This document shows positions 8,207-16,141 of a DNA stretch of 64,000 nucleotides, one piece after another; the stretch's first letter is position 1, and each line of letters opens with the position of its first letter. Source of the DNA: Parvibaculum sp041688015 (lineage in GTDB: Bacteria > Pseudomonadota > Alphaproteobacteria > Parvibaculales > Parvibaculaceae). Under the pieces are notes generated by a model. It searched no databases and was not told the origin of the DNA. It was given only the letters and a program-made list of their open reading frames with translations. Made by a program: the position numbers and the translations under genes. The stretch spans positions 1 through 64,000 of the forward strand of contig JBDNIY010000002.1 in assembly GCA_041688015.1 (NCBI GenBank), read 5' to 3'.

Positions 8207-10050
8207 GACGCATCCTCCGCCTCGATAGCGCCGCTCTTTTCCAACGTCTGCGTCAGCGCCTCACGCTGGCCTTGGGCGCGTTCAAGCGCTGCATAAAGCC
8301 CATTGCGTTGGAGCAATTCCTGATGCGTCCCCATTTCAGCGATCCGACCTTGATCGAGTACGATAATGCGGCCCGCGTGACGGGCCGTTGAAACACGATG
8401 TGACACCATTATTGTCGTCCGCCCCGCCCGCAGCGTTTTCAGACGTGACAAAATGAATTCTTCAGTTTCAGTGTCGACCGACGAAAAACAATCATCCAGC
8501 AAAAGCACGGGTGTTTCGCGGATCAAGCCGCGGGCAAGGCTCGCGCGTTGCTTTTGCCCACCCGACAACGTCACGCCGCGCTCACCCACTTGTGTTTCCA
8601 GTCGTTCGGGAAAGCGCCGGATCGTCGTTTCAAGATCAGCCGACTGCGCCGCCTCCCAAACTTCTTCAATAGCGCGTTCGGGATTGTCATAGGAAATATT
8701 GTGACCGAGCCGCGTGGCAAATAGAAACGGGTCCTGTGGTACCAACGTCACTTGGCTGCGCACTTGCGCCAGCGGTAACATGCGTATGTCGCGCCCATCA
8801 AGAAAGATCGTGCCCGGCGCGGGGTCCAGCAATCGTACCATCAGCCGCAGCAGGGTTGATTTGCCCGATCCCACGCGTCCGAGCACCGCGATCATTTCGC
8901 CCGGCTTGATATCGAGCGTGATGTCGGAGAGCGCAGGCCAGCCCCCTTCGCGTTCTTTGCCCCGCCCCACATGACGATAGGAGAGCCCACGCATTTTGAT
9001 CGATCCGCCAATCGTGTCGAGCGGTGCGGCATCGTCGGCGTCTCTGATTTCGGGCTCGTGGTCGAGAATTTCGAATATGCGTGCCGCTGCCGATCCGCCG
9101 CGCTGAAACAGCGTCACCATCACGCCGCCTTCCTTCACCGGCGACAGCATCATGCCGAGGTAGAAAATGAACGCTGTAAATGTACCCACACTGATCGTGC
9201 CAGCGATGACTTGTGCGCCGCCAAACCCAACGATGAGCAGTGTCGTGAAGCCTGTGATGGCTAGCATCCCGGCATTGAGCGCTGAATTAGAAAACATCAA
9301 CCGATAATAATCACTGGCATAGCGGCTCGACGTGTCGTTTAGGCGGCGAATTTCATGCGCCTCCTGCACATGTGTCTGAATGGTTCGAATGCCGTTCAGG
9401 TTTTCTTGCACCTGCGCAGAGAGATCAGAGAACCCTTGCTGTACAATTGTCGATTGCGTGAAAATCCGATTGGCCAGCACAAATCCGAAAATAGCAATAA
9501 AGGGTAGGGCAGGCAGCAGCAACAGCGTCAATGATGCCGACTGGTTCAGCATAAAGATGAAAGCGATGATCCCTGAAAACCCGAGCACGAATAACAACCG
9601 CGTGCCAAGCCCGACCATTTGGCGGATCAGCGTAATGTCATTGATGGCCCGCGCCATCAGGTCGCCGGTCGTGAAACCTGCAAAAAACTTCGGCCCCATT
9701 AATTCCAGATGCCAATAAAGACGCTGGCGCATTTCAAAAGCCACCTCCACGCCCACTTCGCGCACAAAACGTCGTCCAAAGTTGAACGAGAAATAGCGCA
9801 GCACCATCAGGCCCAGAATGGCGAGAGCGGGAAAGGCGAGCCGCGTGTCACCAGCGGCCATCCGGTCAATGCCCATTTTCAGGCAGAGCGGCATGAAGGC
9901 TTCAAGCAATCGGCCTGTATTGATAAGCGCCATCCCGCCCCAAAAGCGCCGTCCATTGCGCTGGATCAGCGGCACCAGCCGCCAAAGCGGATGTTTGCTG
10001 CGTGTCTTGGTATGTGTCTGGGCGCTGTCTGGTGGGCGCGCGGTATCCAT
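8203..10050 (-). CDS. ABC exporter half-transporter with degenerate Walker B (YheI/TM287-like)
   Basis: This is the first gene of the ABC pair, 615 residues from ATG 10050 (a GTG at 10092 would add 14 residues; neither has a strong Shine-Dalgarno). About six transmembrane helices precede an ATPase domain with Walker A GRVGSGKST, canonical signature LSGGQKQRASLARGL and Walker B VLLLDDCFSSVDTET. The residue after the Walker B Asp is Asp instead of the catalytic Glu, as in TM287/YheI-type subunits. Combined with the non-consensus signature in the next gene, this predicts one degenerate and one hydrolytically competent ATP site. It lies downstream of gmd on the same strand, so a role in exporting a surface glycolipid is possible but unproven. 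Confidence 0.9.
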   Translation of the reverse strand: MDTARPPDSAQTHTKTRSKHPLWRLVPLIQRNGRRFWGGMALINTGRLLEAFMPLCLKMGIDRMAAGDTRLAFPALAILGLMVLRYFSFNFGRRFVREVGVEVAFEMRQRLYWHLELMGPKFFAGFTTGDLMARAINDITLIRQMVGLGTRLLFVLGFSGIIAFIFMLNQSASLTLLLLPALPFIAIFGFVLANRIFTQSTIVQQGFSDLSAQVQENLNGIRTIQTHVQEAHEIRRLNDTSSRYASDYYRLMFSNSALNAGMLAITGFTTLLIVGFGGAQVIAGTISVGTFTAFIFYLGMMLSPVKEGGVMVTLFQRGGSAAARIFEILDHEPEIRDADDAAPLDTIGGSIKMRGLSYRHVGRGKEREGGWPALSDITLDIKPGEMIAVLGRVGSGKSTLLRLMVRLLDPAPGTIFLDGRDIRMLPLAQVRSQVTLVPQDPFLFATRLGHNISYDNPERAIEEVWEAAQSADLETTIRRFPERLETQVGERGVTLSGGQKQRASLARGLIRETPVLLLDDCFSSVDTETEEFILSRLKTLRAGRTTIMVSHRVSTARHAGRIIVLDQGRIAEMGTHQELLQRNGLYAALERAQGQREALTQTLEKSGAIEAEDAS

Positions 10051-10232
10051 GAAGATCAGGCCGGGCTTGGCGACGCAAGAAGGCGCGCACACAACCGGTT
10101 CGGCTTGTCAATTTTGTTCAAGGAAGGTCCCTGATCACGACGACAGCCTGTCCGGCTTTCTAAAGTGGATGCCTAACTATACGCGTCTTGCTCTGATTCG
10201 GAAGAGCGGGTTGCCGTGCTTCGCCTGTCCTA

Positions 10233-10300
10233 AACCTTCTCCCCCTCCTTCCATTTTGCGCTGACGTGCAAGAGCGAGAGGGCAGGGTGAGGGTCTTTCT
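10233..10300. repeat. Diverged GC-rich palindromic repeat (family A, partial)
   Basis: In the gap between gmd and the ABC genes, cttctccccctcc and gagagggcagggtgaggg form the arms of a diverged copy of the GAGAGGG...GGGTGAGGG intergenic repeat seen intact at 13850, 16081, 19456, 35493 and 40144. It ends exactly at the gmd stop. The rest of 10051-10232 shows no gene. Confidence 0.55.
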
Positions 10301-11305
10301 CTATTGCGCTGCCCGCGACGCTGCACCCGATTGTCGCCGTTCAAGTTCCGCATCCACCAGCCGATGCACAATCTGCGGCATTTTCAAGCTGGCAGACCAG
10401 TCGAGCTTGGCCTTGGCCTTGGAAGGGTTGCCCACGCTGACGCGAATATCGGTTGGGCGCATCAGTTCGGGCGCACTCACTATATGCTTGTTCCAGTCGA
10501 GACTAAGATAGCCGAACACCTCGGTTACAAAATCAGTCAGCTTGGTTGATGTGCCGGTAGCGACTACAAAATCGTCGGGGGCATCCTGTTTCAGAATGCG
10601 CGCCATCGCGTCCACATAGTCCGGGGCCCAGCCCCAATCGCGTGCGATGTCGAGATTGCCCAGCGTTAACGTGTCGGTCAGTCGCTCGGCAATATCAACA
10701 GCGCCACGCACAATTTTTTGTGTCACAAATCGCGACGGGCGGAGTGGGCTCTCATGGTTGAAAAGTATGCCGGAGCAGGCAAAAATCCCGTAAGACTCGC
10801 GATAGTTCGCCACTGTCCAGAAGGCGGTGGATTTGGCCACGCCATAGGGGCTGCGTGGTCGAAATGGCGTTGCCTCATCGGCAGGTTTTTCTGTGTTGCC
10901 GAACACTTCGCCCGACGTCGCGTTGTAAAATCGTGCAGGCAGTTTGAGAAACCGTAGACATTCGAGAATGTTAAGCGTCCCTAAAATGATGCCTTCAAAC
11001 GTCTCGACTGGTTGCGCAAAGGACAACCCGACCGACGACTGGCCTGCCAGATTATAAATTTCGTCAGGCCGCACATCGCCAATCACCTGCAACACGGAAC
11101 GAAAATCGAGCAGGGCGGCCGAGTGAACCGTCACATCGTCATAAACACCCATCTGCCGGAGGCCCGTCGTATTGGCCATCTCCTTGTCGCGCGACGTGCC
11201 ATGCACCTCATAGCCTTGGTCACGTAACAGTTTGGCGAGATAAACCCCGTCCTGCCCGCACATGCCGAAGATCAAGGCGCGTTTTCGTGTTGGAGATGAT
11301 GTCAT
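10301..11305 (-). CDS. gmd: GDP-mannose 4,6-dehydratase
   Basis: This extended short-chain dehydrogenase converts GDP-D-mannose to GDP-4-keto-6-deoxymannose, precursor of GDP-fucose, GDP-rhamnose and perosamine. The 334-residue protein shows the NADP-binding FGMCGQDGVYLAKLL (usual form GITGQDGSYLAE), the catalytic Thr/Glu in ATSGEVFGN, YGVAKS with the active Tyr and Lys, NHESPLRPSRFVTQKI, and GNLDIARDWGWAPDYVDAM, which is diagnostic for this family. ATG 11305 is chosen because it overlaps the stop of the upstream MFS gene (ATGA); a longer frame starting at 11377 would run into that gene. Further GDP-6-deoxy-sugar enzymes are not in the window. Confidence 0.88.
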   Translation of the reverse strand: MTSSPTRKRALIFGMCGQDGVYLAKLLRDQGYEVHGTSRDKEMANTTGLRQMGVYDDVTVHSAALLDFRSVLQVIGDVRPDEIYNLAGQSSVGLSFAQPVETFEGIILGTLNILECLRFLKLPARFYNATSGEVFGNTEKPADEATPFRPRSPYGVAKSTAFWTVANYRESYGIFACSGILFNHESPLRPSRFVTQKIVRGAVDIAERLTDTLTLGNLDIARDWGWAPDYVDAMARILKQDAPDDFVVATGTSTKLTDFVTEVFGYLSLDWNKHIVSAPELMRPTDIRVSVGNPSKAKAKLDWSASLKMPQIVHRLVDAELERRQSGAASRAAQ

Positions 11306-12531
11306 GTGGGCGTTCTCATCTGGTCTAGATTGGGCAACAGCACGGCCAGCAGCCCGATCATTGGTAGAAAGGCGCATAGGCTGTAGACAAAACCAATGCT
11401 GGTTATGTCGGCAAGTTGCCCGAGCACCGCTGCGCCAAGCCCGCCCATGCCGAAGGCAAAGCCGAAGAAAAGCCCAGCCACCGTGCCCACCCGGCCCGGC
11501 AGCAATTCCTGCGCATAGACGATGATCGCGGGGAAAGCCGAGGCGAGGATCACGCCAATCGGCACCGTCAGCACGACCGTCCAGAAGAGATTGGCATGTG
11601 GCAGGATCAGCGTGAAAGGCAGCACGCCCAGGATCGATCCCCAGATCACATATTTACGTCCAAAGCGGTCGCCCAATGGCCCTCCGATGATCGTGCCCGC
11701 CGCCACCGCGCCCAGAAAGACGAAGAGCAATATCTGTGATGTTTCGACAGAGGTGTGGAACTTGTCGATTAAATAGAAGGTGTAATAGCTCGTCAGACTG
11801 GCGAGGTAGAAATACTTGGAAAATACCAGCGCCATCAAAATACCGATCGAGACACCCACTTGCCGCTGCGAGAGGTCATGGTCGCGCATCGTTGCCGTGG
11901 CTTTTTTTGCTGCGGCCACGATGTGTCGTTTGTACCAGCCACCGACCCTCCAGAGCAGCACAATGCCGAGCGCCGCCGCAATCGAAAACCAAGCAATGCT
12001 GGCCTGCCCGCGTCCAACCACGATGAAGGCAGCGAGCAGCGGCCCGATGGCAGACCCCATATTGCCGCCGACCTGAAACACCGATTGCGCCAATCCGTGC
12101 CGTCCGCCGGACGCTAACCGGGCAATGCGTGAACTTTCCGGGTGGAACACCGACGAGCCCGTGCCGACCAGCATGGCCGCAATCAGGATCATCCCAAAAC
12201 TCGATGCCATTGACAGCAACACCAGCCCGCACAGCGTAAAGCCCATGCCGATCGCCAGCGAATAAGGTCGCGCCTTGCGGTCCGTGGCGTAGCCGATGAG
12301 CGGCTGCAGCAAAGAAGCGGTGATCTGATAGACAAAGGTGATGATGCCAATCTGCCCAAAATCAAGCGAGAAACTCGTCTTCAGGATTGGATAAATCGCA
12401 GGCAGCAGCGATTGCATCATGTCGTTAAGCAGATGGCAGAAGCTCAAGCCCAACAGCACAACAAAAGCCGCATGCTGAACTTCATTGCTCGGCTGCTTGC
12501 TGGCTTCCAGCGTTGCTGTTGCTTCACTCAT
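11302..12531 (-). CDS. MFS transporter, fosmidomycin-resistance (Fsr) family
   Basis: A 12-helix major facilitator. HLLNDMMQSLLPAIYPILK near the N-terminus and FHPESSRIARLASGGRHGLAQS near residue 140 are hallmarks of the Fsr subfamily, as I remember it. ATG 12531 gives 409 residues; an upstream in-frame ATG at 12594 overlaps the acyl-CoA dehydrogenase 3' end. The stop overlaps the gmd start by 4 nt. Fsr-type proteins export small phosphonate-like or other compounds by proton antiport, so coupling to a sugar-nucleotide enzyme is unusual. The upstream gcdH ends only 25 nt away, so all three may share a transcript. Confidence 0.85.
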   Translation of the reverse strand: MSEATATLEASKQPSNEVQHAAFVVLLGLSFCHLLNDMMQSLLPAIYPILKTSFSLDFGQIGIITFVYQITASLLQPLIGYATDRKARPYSLAIGMGFTLCGLVLLSMASSFGMILIAAMLVGTGSSVFHPESSRIARLASGGRHGLAQSVFQVGGNMGSAIGPLLAAFIVVGRGQASIAWFSIAAALGIVLLWRVGGWYKRHIVAAAKKATATMRDHDLSQRQVGVSIGILMALVFSKYFYLASLTSYYTFYLIDKFHTSVETSQILLFVFLGAVAAGTIIGGPLGDRFGRKYVIWGSILGVLPFTLILPHANLFWTVVLTVPIGVILASAFPAIIVYAQELLPGRVGTVAGLFFGFAFGMGGLGAAVLGQLADITSIGFVYSLCAFLPMIGLLAVLLPNLDQMRTPT

Positions 12532-12556
12532 CTCAACACTCGTATCAATCAAACTC

Positions 12557-13789
12557 TTAGGAGAACGCCGCAATCCCCGTGATCTCACGGCCAAGGATCA
12601 ACGCATGAACGTCATGCGTGCCCTCATAGGTGTTCACAGCTTCCAAATTCATCACATGGCGAATGACATGATATTCGTCCGACACGCCATTGCCGCCATG
12701 CATGTCGCGGGCGACGCGGGCAATATCGAGAGCCTTGCCGCAATTGTTGCGCTTCATCAGCGAGATTGCAGCCGGTGCCGCCGTGCCCGCATCAAACATT
12801 CGACCAAGCTGCAAGCAGCCTTGCAGGCCCAGCGTGATTTCCGTTTGCATGTCGGCGAGCTTCTTCTGGACAAGCTGATTGGCCGCCAGCGGACGGCCAA
12901 ACTGCTTGCGCTCTAGCGTATAGGTCCTCGCTGCATGCCAGCAAAATTCCGCTGCCCCCATCGCGCCCCAAGCAATGCCATAGCGCGCGCGATTGAGGCA
13001 ACCGAATGGCCCGGCCAACCCGCGCACATTCGGCAGTAGGTTTTCGTCGGGCACAAACACGTCTTGCAACACGATTTCGCCGGTCACCGAGGCGCGTAAG
13101 CTGAATTTGCCTTCGATCTTTGGTGTTGAAAAACCCTTAAACGCGCGCTCCACGACAAACCCACGGATCACCCCATCTTTGTTATTGGGGTCCTCGGTTT
13201 TTGCCCAGACAATCGCGAGGTCCGAGATCGGTGAATTGGTGATCCACATTTTCGCGCCGTTGAGCACATAGCCGCCATCGACCTTCTTGGCTCGCGTCAC
13301 CATCGATCCCGGATCGGATCCGTGATCGGGTTCGGTCAGGCCAAAGCAGCCCACCCATTCGCCACTGGCGAGCTTGGGCAAGTATTTTTCGCGCTGCGCT
13401 TCATTGCCATAGGCATAGATCGGATGCATGACGAGCGACGACTGCACGCTCATCGCCGAGCGATAGCCGCTATCCACGCGCTCCACTTCACGCGCCGCCA
13501 GGCCGTATGAGACGTAGTTCAATCCCGCGCAGCCATATTTCTCCGGCAGCGTCGAGCCGAGCATGCCCTGTTCGCCCATCTCGTTCATAATCTCGCGATG
13601 GAAGATTTCGTGGCGATTGGCTTCCTTGACGCGGCTCATCAAACGGCTGTCTGCAAAGGCGCGCACGCTATCGCGCACCATGCGCTCGTCCTCGGTCAGT
13701 TGACCGTTGAGCAATAGTGGGTCTTCCCAGTTGAACGGAGCGAGCGGCGGATTGGCTTTGCCTTCCGGCTTTGTGGCGGCTTGGGACAT
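12557..13789 (-). CDS. gcdH: Glutaryl-CoA dehydrogenase
   Basis: This FAD acyl-CoA dehydrogenase of 410 residues oxidises and decarboxylates glutaryl-CoA to crotonyl-CoA in lysine/tryptophan and aromatic catabolism. GCFGLTEPDHGSDPGSM and MWITNSPISDLAIVWAK are the flavin-binding segments. The catalytic Glu is in NTYEGTHDVHALILGR near residue 390. The N-terminus (FNWEDPLLLNGQLTEDERMVRD) matches the glutaryl-CoA dehydrogenase branch rather than short-chain enzymes. A LysR gene lies upstream on the same strand, after a palindromic repeat. No CoA-transferase for glutarate is adjacent. Confidence 0.9.
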   Translation of the reverse strand: MSQAATKPEGKANPPLAPFNWEDPLLLNGQLTEDERMVRDSVRAFADSRLMSRVKEANRHEIFHREIMNEMGEQGMLGSTLPEKYGCAGLNYVSYGLAAREVERVDSGYRSAMSVQSSLVMHPIYAYGNEAQREKYLPKLASGEWVGCFGLTEPDHGSDPGSMVTRAKKVDGGYVLNGAKMWITNSPISDLAIVWAKTEDPNNKDGVIRGFVVERAFKGFSTPKIEGKFSLRASVTGEIVLQDVFVPDENLLPNVRGLAGPFGCLNRARYGIAWGAMGAAEFCWHAARTYTLERKQFGRPLAANQLVQKKLADMQTEITLGLQGCLQLGRMFDAGTAAPAAISLMKRNNCGKALDIARVARDMHGGNGVSDEYHVIRHVMNLEAVNTYEGTHDVHALILGREITGIAAFS

Positions 13790-13849
13790 GAAAACCTCGC
13801 GGGATCAAAAGGAAGGCGCTGATATAGCAGGGCAGGGGACGTTCTAATA

Positions 13850-13890
13850 GCCCTCTCACTCTGGGAGAGGGTTGGGTGAGGGTCTTTCTT
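13850..13890. repeat. GC-rich palindromic intergenic repeat (family A)
   Basis: ccctctcac/ctgggagaggg forms a hairpin, followed by the constant tail ttgggtgagggtcttt. The same hairpin-plus-tail occurs at 16081, 19456, 35493 and 40144, always outside genes. It lies between the LysR 3' end and the gcdH start, so it may also act as a transcript-end or mRNA-stability hairpin. Confidence 0.75.
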
Positions 13891-13894
13891 GGAA

Positions 13895-14797
13895 TTAGCC
13901 CGACGCGCTCATTGCCACATAATCCCCCAATTCTTTGGCCAAATGGTCAAACATCAGCCGCATCCGAAGGCTCGTCTTGTGGTCCTCATGCATAACGATC
14001 CAGACGTCGAGCTCAAAATGCATCTGGTCCTGGAGCATGGGGACCAGTTCTGGGTATCGTTTGGCCAGCCCAAACTGGCACATGCCAATGCCAAAGCCCG
14101 CCTTCAGCGCCGCAAATTGCGCCACGTCGCTGTCACTGCGAAAGGCGAAAAGGTCACGTGAAAACTCCATACCCAAATCGATTGGGCGTCGGATTGATGA
14201 TTCCTTGTCATAGCCGATGATCGCGTGCGTCCGAAGTTCATCAAGGTTGGTCGGTAATCCATGTGCCTGAACATAGTTTTGATGGGCGTGTAATCCGATG
14301 CTGATTTCACCGATCTTTTTGGCCAACAGGGCTGATTGGGTCGGGCGGATCATGCGGATGGCAATGTCAGCCTCGCGCTGCAACAGGTCTTCGCTGCGAT
14401 TGGACAGCATGAGTTCAATGACAATGCGCGGGTGCAATTCGCGAAAGCGCGCAAGGATCGCAGGCAGCACTTCCATGCCGATCATTTCGCTGGCCGTGAT
14501 GCGTACCGTGCCGCGGTCTTCCTCTGCCTCGCCCGAGGCCGCGCGGCGCAGAGCGTCGGCCGCGCTCGCCATCGCCTCAGCATGAGGCACCAGCGACAAG
14601 GCGCTTTCCGTCGGTACTAACCCGCCCTGACTGCGGGTGAAAAGGGCAAACCCCAGCGCCTCCTCCAGCGCATCGACATGGCGACCAATAGTGGGTTGAG
14701 TCAGCCCCAATAGGCGTGCCGCCGCCGACAGGCTGCCCTCACGGATCACCGCCAGCATTGTTCGATAATGTTCCCAGCCCGGCTCTGTCTGTTTCAT
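13895..14797 (-). CDS. LysR-family transcriptional regulator
   Basis: 300 residues. An N-terminal winged helix-turn-helix (GSLSAAARLLGLTQPTIGRHVDALEEALG, about residues 16-44) is followed by a LysR substrate-binding domain. The order READIAIRM (about residue 160) and FGIGMCQFGLAKR near 245 fits this class. A gggagc sequence precedes ATG 14797. It diverges from a Rossmann epimerase gene, and the shared intergenic region holds two short palindromes with T-N11-A character. It probably controls that gene and itself; the inducer is unknown. Confidence 0.9.
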   Translation of the reverse strand: MKQTEPGWEHYRTMLAVIREGSLSAAARLLGLTQPTIGRHVDALEEALGFALFTRSQGGLVPTESALSLVPHAEAMASAADALRRAASGEAEEDRGTVRITASEMIGMEVLPAILARFRELHPRIVIELMLSNRSEDLLQREADIAIRMIRPTQSALLAKKIGEISIGLHAHQNYVQAHGLPTNLDELRTHAIIGYDKESSIRRPIDLGMEFSRDLFAFRSDSDVAQFAALKAGFGIGMCQFGLAKRYPELVPMLQDQMHFELDVWIVMHEDHKTSLRMRLMFDHLAKELGDYVAMSASG

Positions 14798-14812
14798 ACA
14801 CGCTCCCTATCA

Positions 14813-14868
14813 ATACAAAAATGTATATCAGATAGCGATATTTAGGTAATTTATATTCATATGTGAAT
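14813..14868. promoter_or_regulatory. Candidate LysR operator pair in divergent intergenic region
   Basis: Two palindromes lie in the AT-rich gap between the LysR gene and the epimerase gene: ATACA-aaaa-TGTAT at 14813-14826 and ATTCA-tatg-TGAAT at 14855-14868. LysR regulators typically bind T-N11-A palindromes in the divergent promoter, which both sites resemble. Their centres are about 42 nt apart, four helical turns, consistent with tetramer binding. Confidence 0.5.
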
Positions 14869-14930
14869 AGCCCATCTTCTCCTTATCGAGACGCCCACTC
14901 CGTCGGGCAAGCGATCAGGAGATGACCCAG

Positions 14931-15953
14931 ATGACCAATAAAACCGCCCCTTCAGCTCTCATCATTGGTGCCACAGGCGGCATCGGCGGTGAAATGGCCT
15001 TGGCCCTCATCGCCCGCGGCTGGGCCGTCAAGGCGCTCAATCGTCATCCGGCACAGGCCGCCCAAGCGTCAGCCCATCTCGGCCCTATCGAATGGATCAA
15101 GGGCGACGCCATGAAGACAGCCGATGTCGTGGCCGCCGCCAAAGGAGTCGATGTTGTCTTTCATGGAGCCAACCCTCCCGGCTACAAGAATTGGCAGGGC
15201 ACCGTCGTCCAGATGCTCGAAAGCTCGATTGCCGCGGCCAAGGCCGCAGGCGCGCAGCTCGTCTTTCCCGGCACGGTTTACAATTTCGGCCCGGAAACGT
15301 TTCCCCTCATCAACGAAACCGCACCGCAACAGCCGCTGACCCGCAAAGGCAAGCTCCGCGTCGTCATGGAAACGCGCCTGCGCGAGGCCTCAGATGAAGG
15401 CCTCAAGGTGCTGATCGTGCGCGCCGGTGATTTCTTCGGCCCCTATGGAGGCAGCAACTGGTTCGGTCAGGGTCTCATTACACCCGGCAAGCCTGTACGT
15501 AGCGTCACCTATCCCGGCCCCCACAAGGTTGGTCACGCTTGGGCCTTTCTGCCGGACTTTGCCGAAACCTTTGCCCGCCTCATTGACCGCCGCGACGAGT
15601 TAAACGCCTTCGAGGTCTTCCACTTCAACGGCCATTGGTTTGACCACGGCGGCGAAATGGCAGAGGCAACCGCGCGTGTGGCAGGCGTGCCCAATGCGCC
15701 CATCAAACACCTGCCATGGTGGGCCATTCGTCTGGCCTCACCCTTTGTCGAGACGCTCCGCGAAATGCTGGAGATGCGTTACCTCTGGAAAAAACCGCTG
15801 CGCCTCGACAACACGAAACTTGTTGCGTTCCTCGGCACCGAGCCTCACACGCCACTCGATCAGGCGCTTCACGTCGCCATGACCGGCCTCGGCTGCCTCC
15901 CTTCACCCCGCAAGCACGCGCTACCTGCGCTGGCACTTACCGGAAAGGCATAA
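14931..15953 (+). CDS. NAD-dependent epimerase/dehydratase-family oxidoreductase
   Basis: An extended short-chain dehydrogenase-like protein of 340 residues. The Rossmann motif is LIIGATGGIGGEMA near residue 10, with FHGANPPGYKNWQ near 80 and an NADP-family core up to about residue 200. The usual YxxxK is not obvious: the equivalent region reads RKGKLRVVMETRL, so it may be an atypical or non-catalytic NAD(P)-binding member. ATG 14931 is preferred over ATG 14922 because aggag at 14917-14921 is then 9 nt upstream. It is divergent from the LysR gene, which is its likely regulator. A small membrane-protein gene follows after 4 nt. Confidence 0.78.
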   Translation: MTNKTAPSALIIGATGGIGGEMALALIARGWAVKALNRHPAQAAQASAHLGPIEWIKGDAMKTADVVAAAKGVDVVFHGANPPGYKNWQGTVVQMLESSIAAAKAAGAQLVFPGTVYNFGPETFPLINETAPQQPLTRKGKLRVVMETRLREASDEGLKVLIVRAGDFFGPYGGSNWFGQGLITPGKPVRSVTYPGPHKVGHAWAFLPDFAETFARLIDRRDELNAFEVFHFNGHWFDHGGEMAEATARVAGVPNAPIKHLPWWAIRLASPFVETLREMLEMRYLWKKPLRLDNTKLVAFLGTEPHTPLDQALHVAMTGLGCLPSPRKHALPALALTGKA

Positions 15954-15957
15954 TCCC

Positions 15958-16074
15958 ATGTGGCCCTATCGCATCCGCGCCCGTGCCGAACGCACGACAC
16001 TCCTCATCGTGCTCTCGGTCCTCGCCAGCTACGTCTCCGTCTTCGCTCTCGGTGCTCTCAGGTTCGTGGCGTAA
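15958..16074 (+). CDS. Small single-helix membrane protein (38 aa)
   Basis: A 38-residue frame starts 4 nt after the oxidoreductase stop, with ggaaagg about 10 nt before ATG 15958. A basic N-terminus (MWPYRIRARAERT) is followed by one hydrophobic helix (LLIVLSVLASYVSVFALGAL) and a short basic end. This is the topology of a bitopic small membrane protein. I do not recognise a family. Co-transcription with the oxidoreductase is likely because only 4 nt separates the genes. Confidence 0.5.
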   Translation: MWPYRIRARAERTTLLIVLSVLASYVSVFALGALRFVA

Positions 16075-16080
16075 CAACAA

Positions 16081-16124
16081 AAAGCCCTCCCCCTTGAGGG
16101 GGGAGGGTTGGGTGGGGGTGACGC
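16081..16124. repeat. GC-rich palindromic repeat (family A), possible terminator
   Basis: ccctcccccttgaggggggaggg forms a strong hairpin followed by the shared tail ttgggtggggg. It sits between the convergent small membrane-protein gene and the nitronate monooxygenase gene, so it could terminate both. Confidence 0.65.
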
Positions 16125-16141
16125 CTTCGAAAAAGGAAGCT

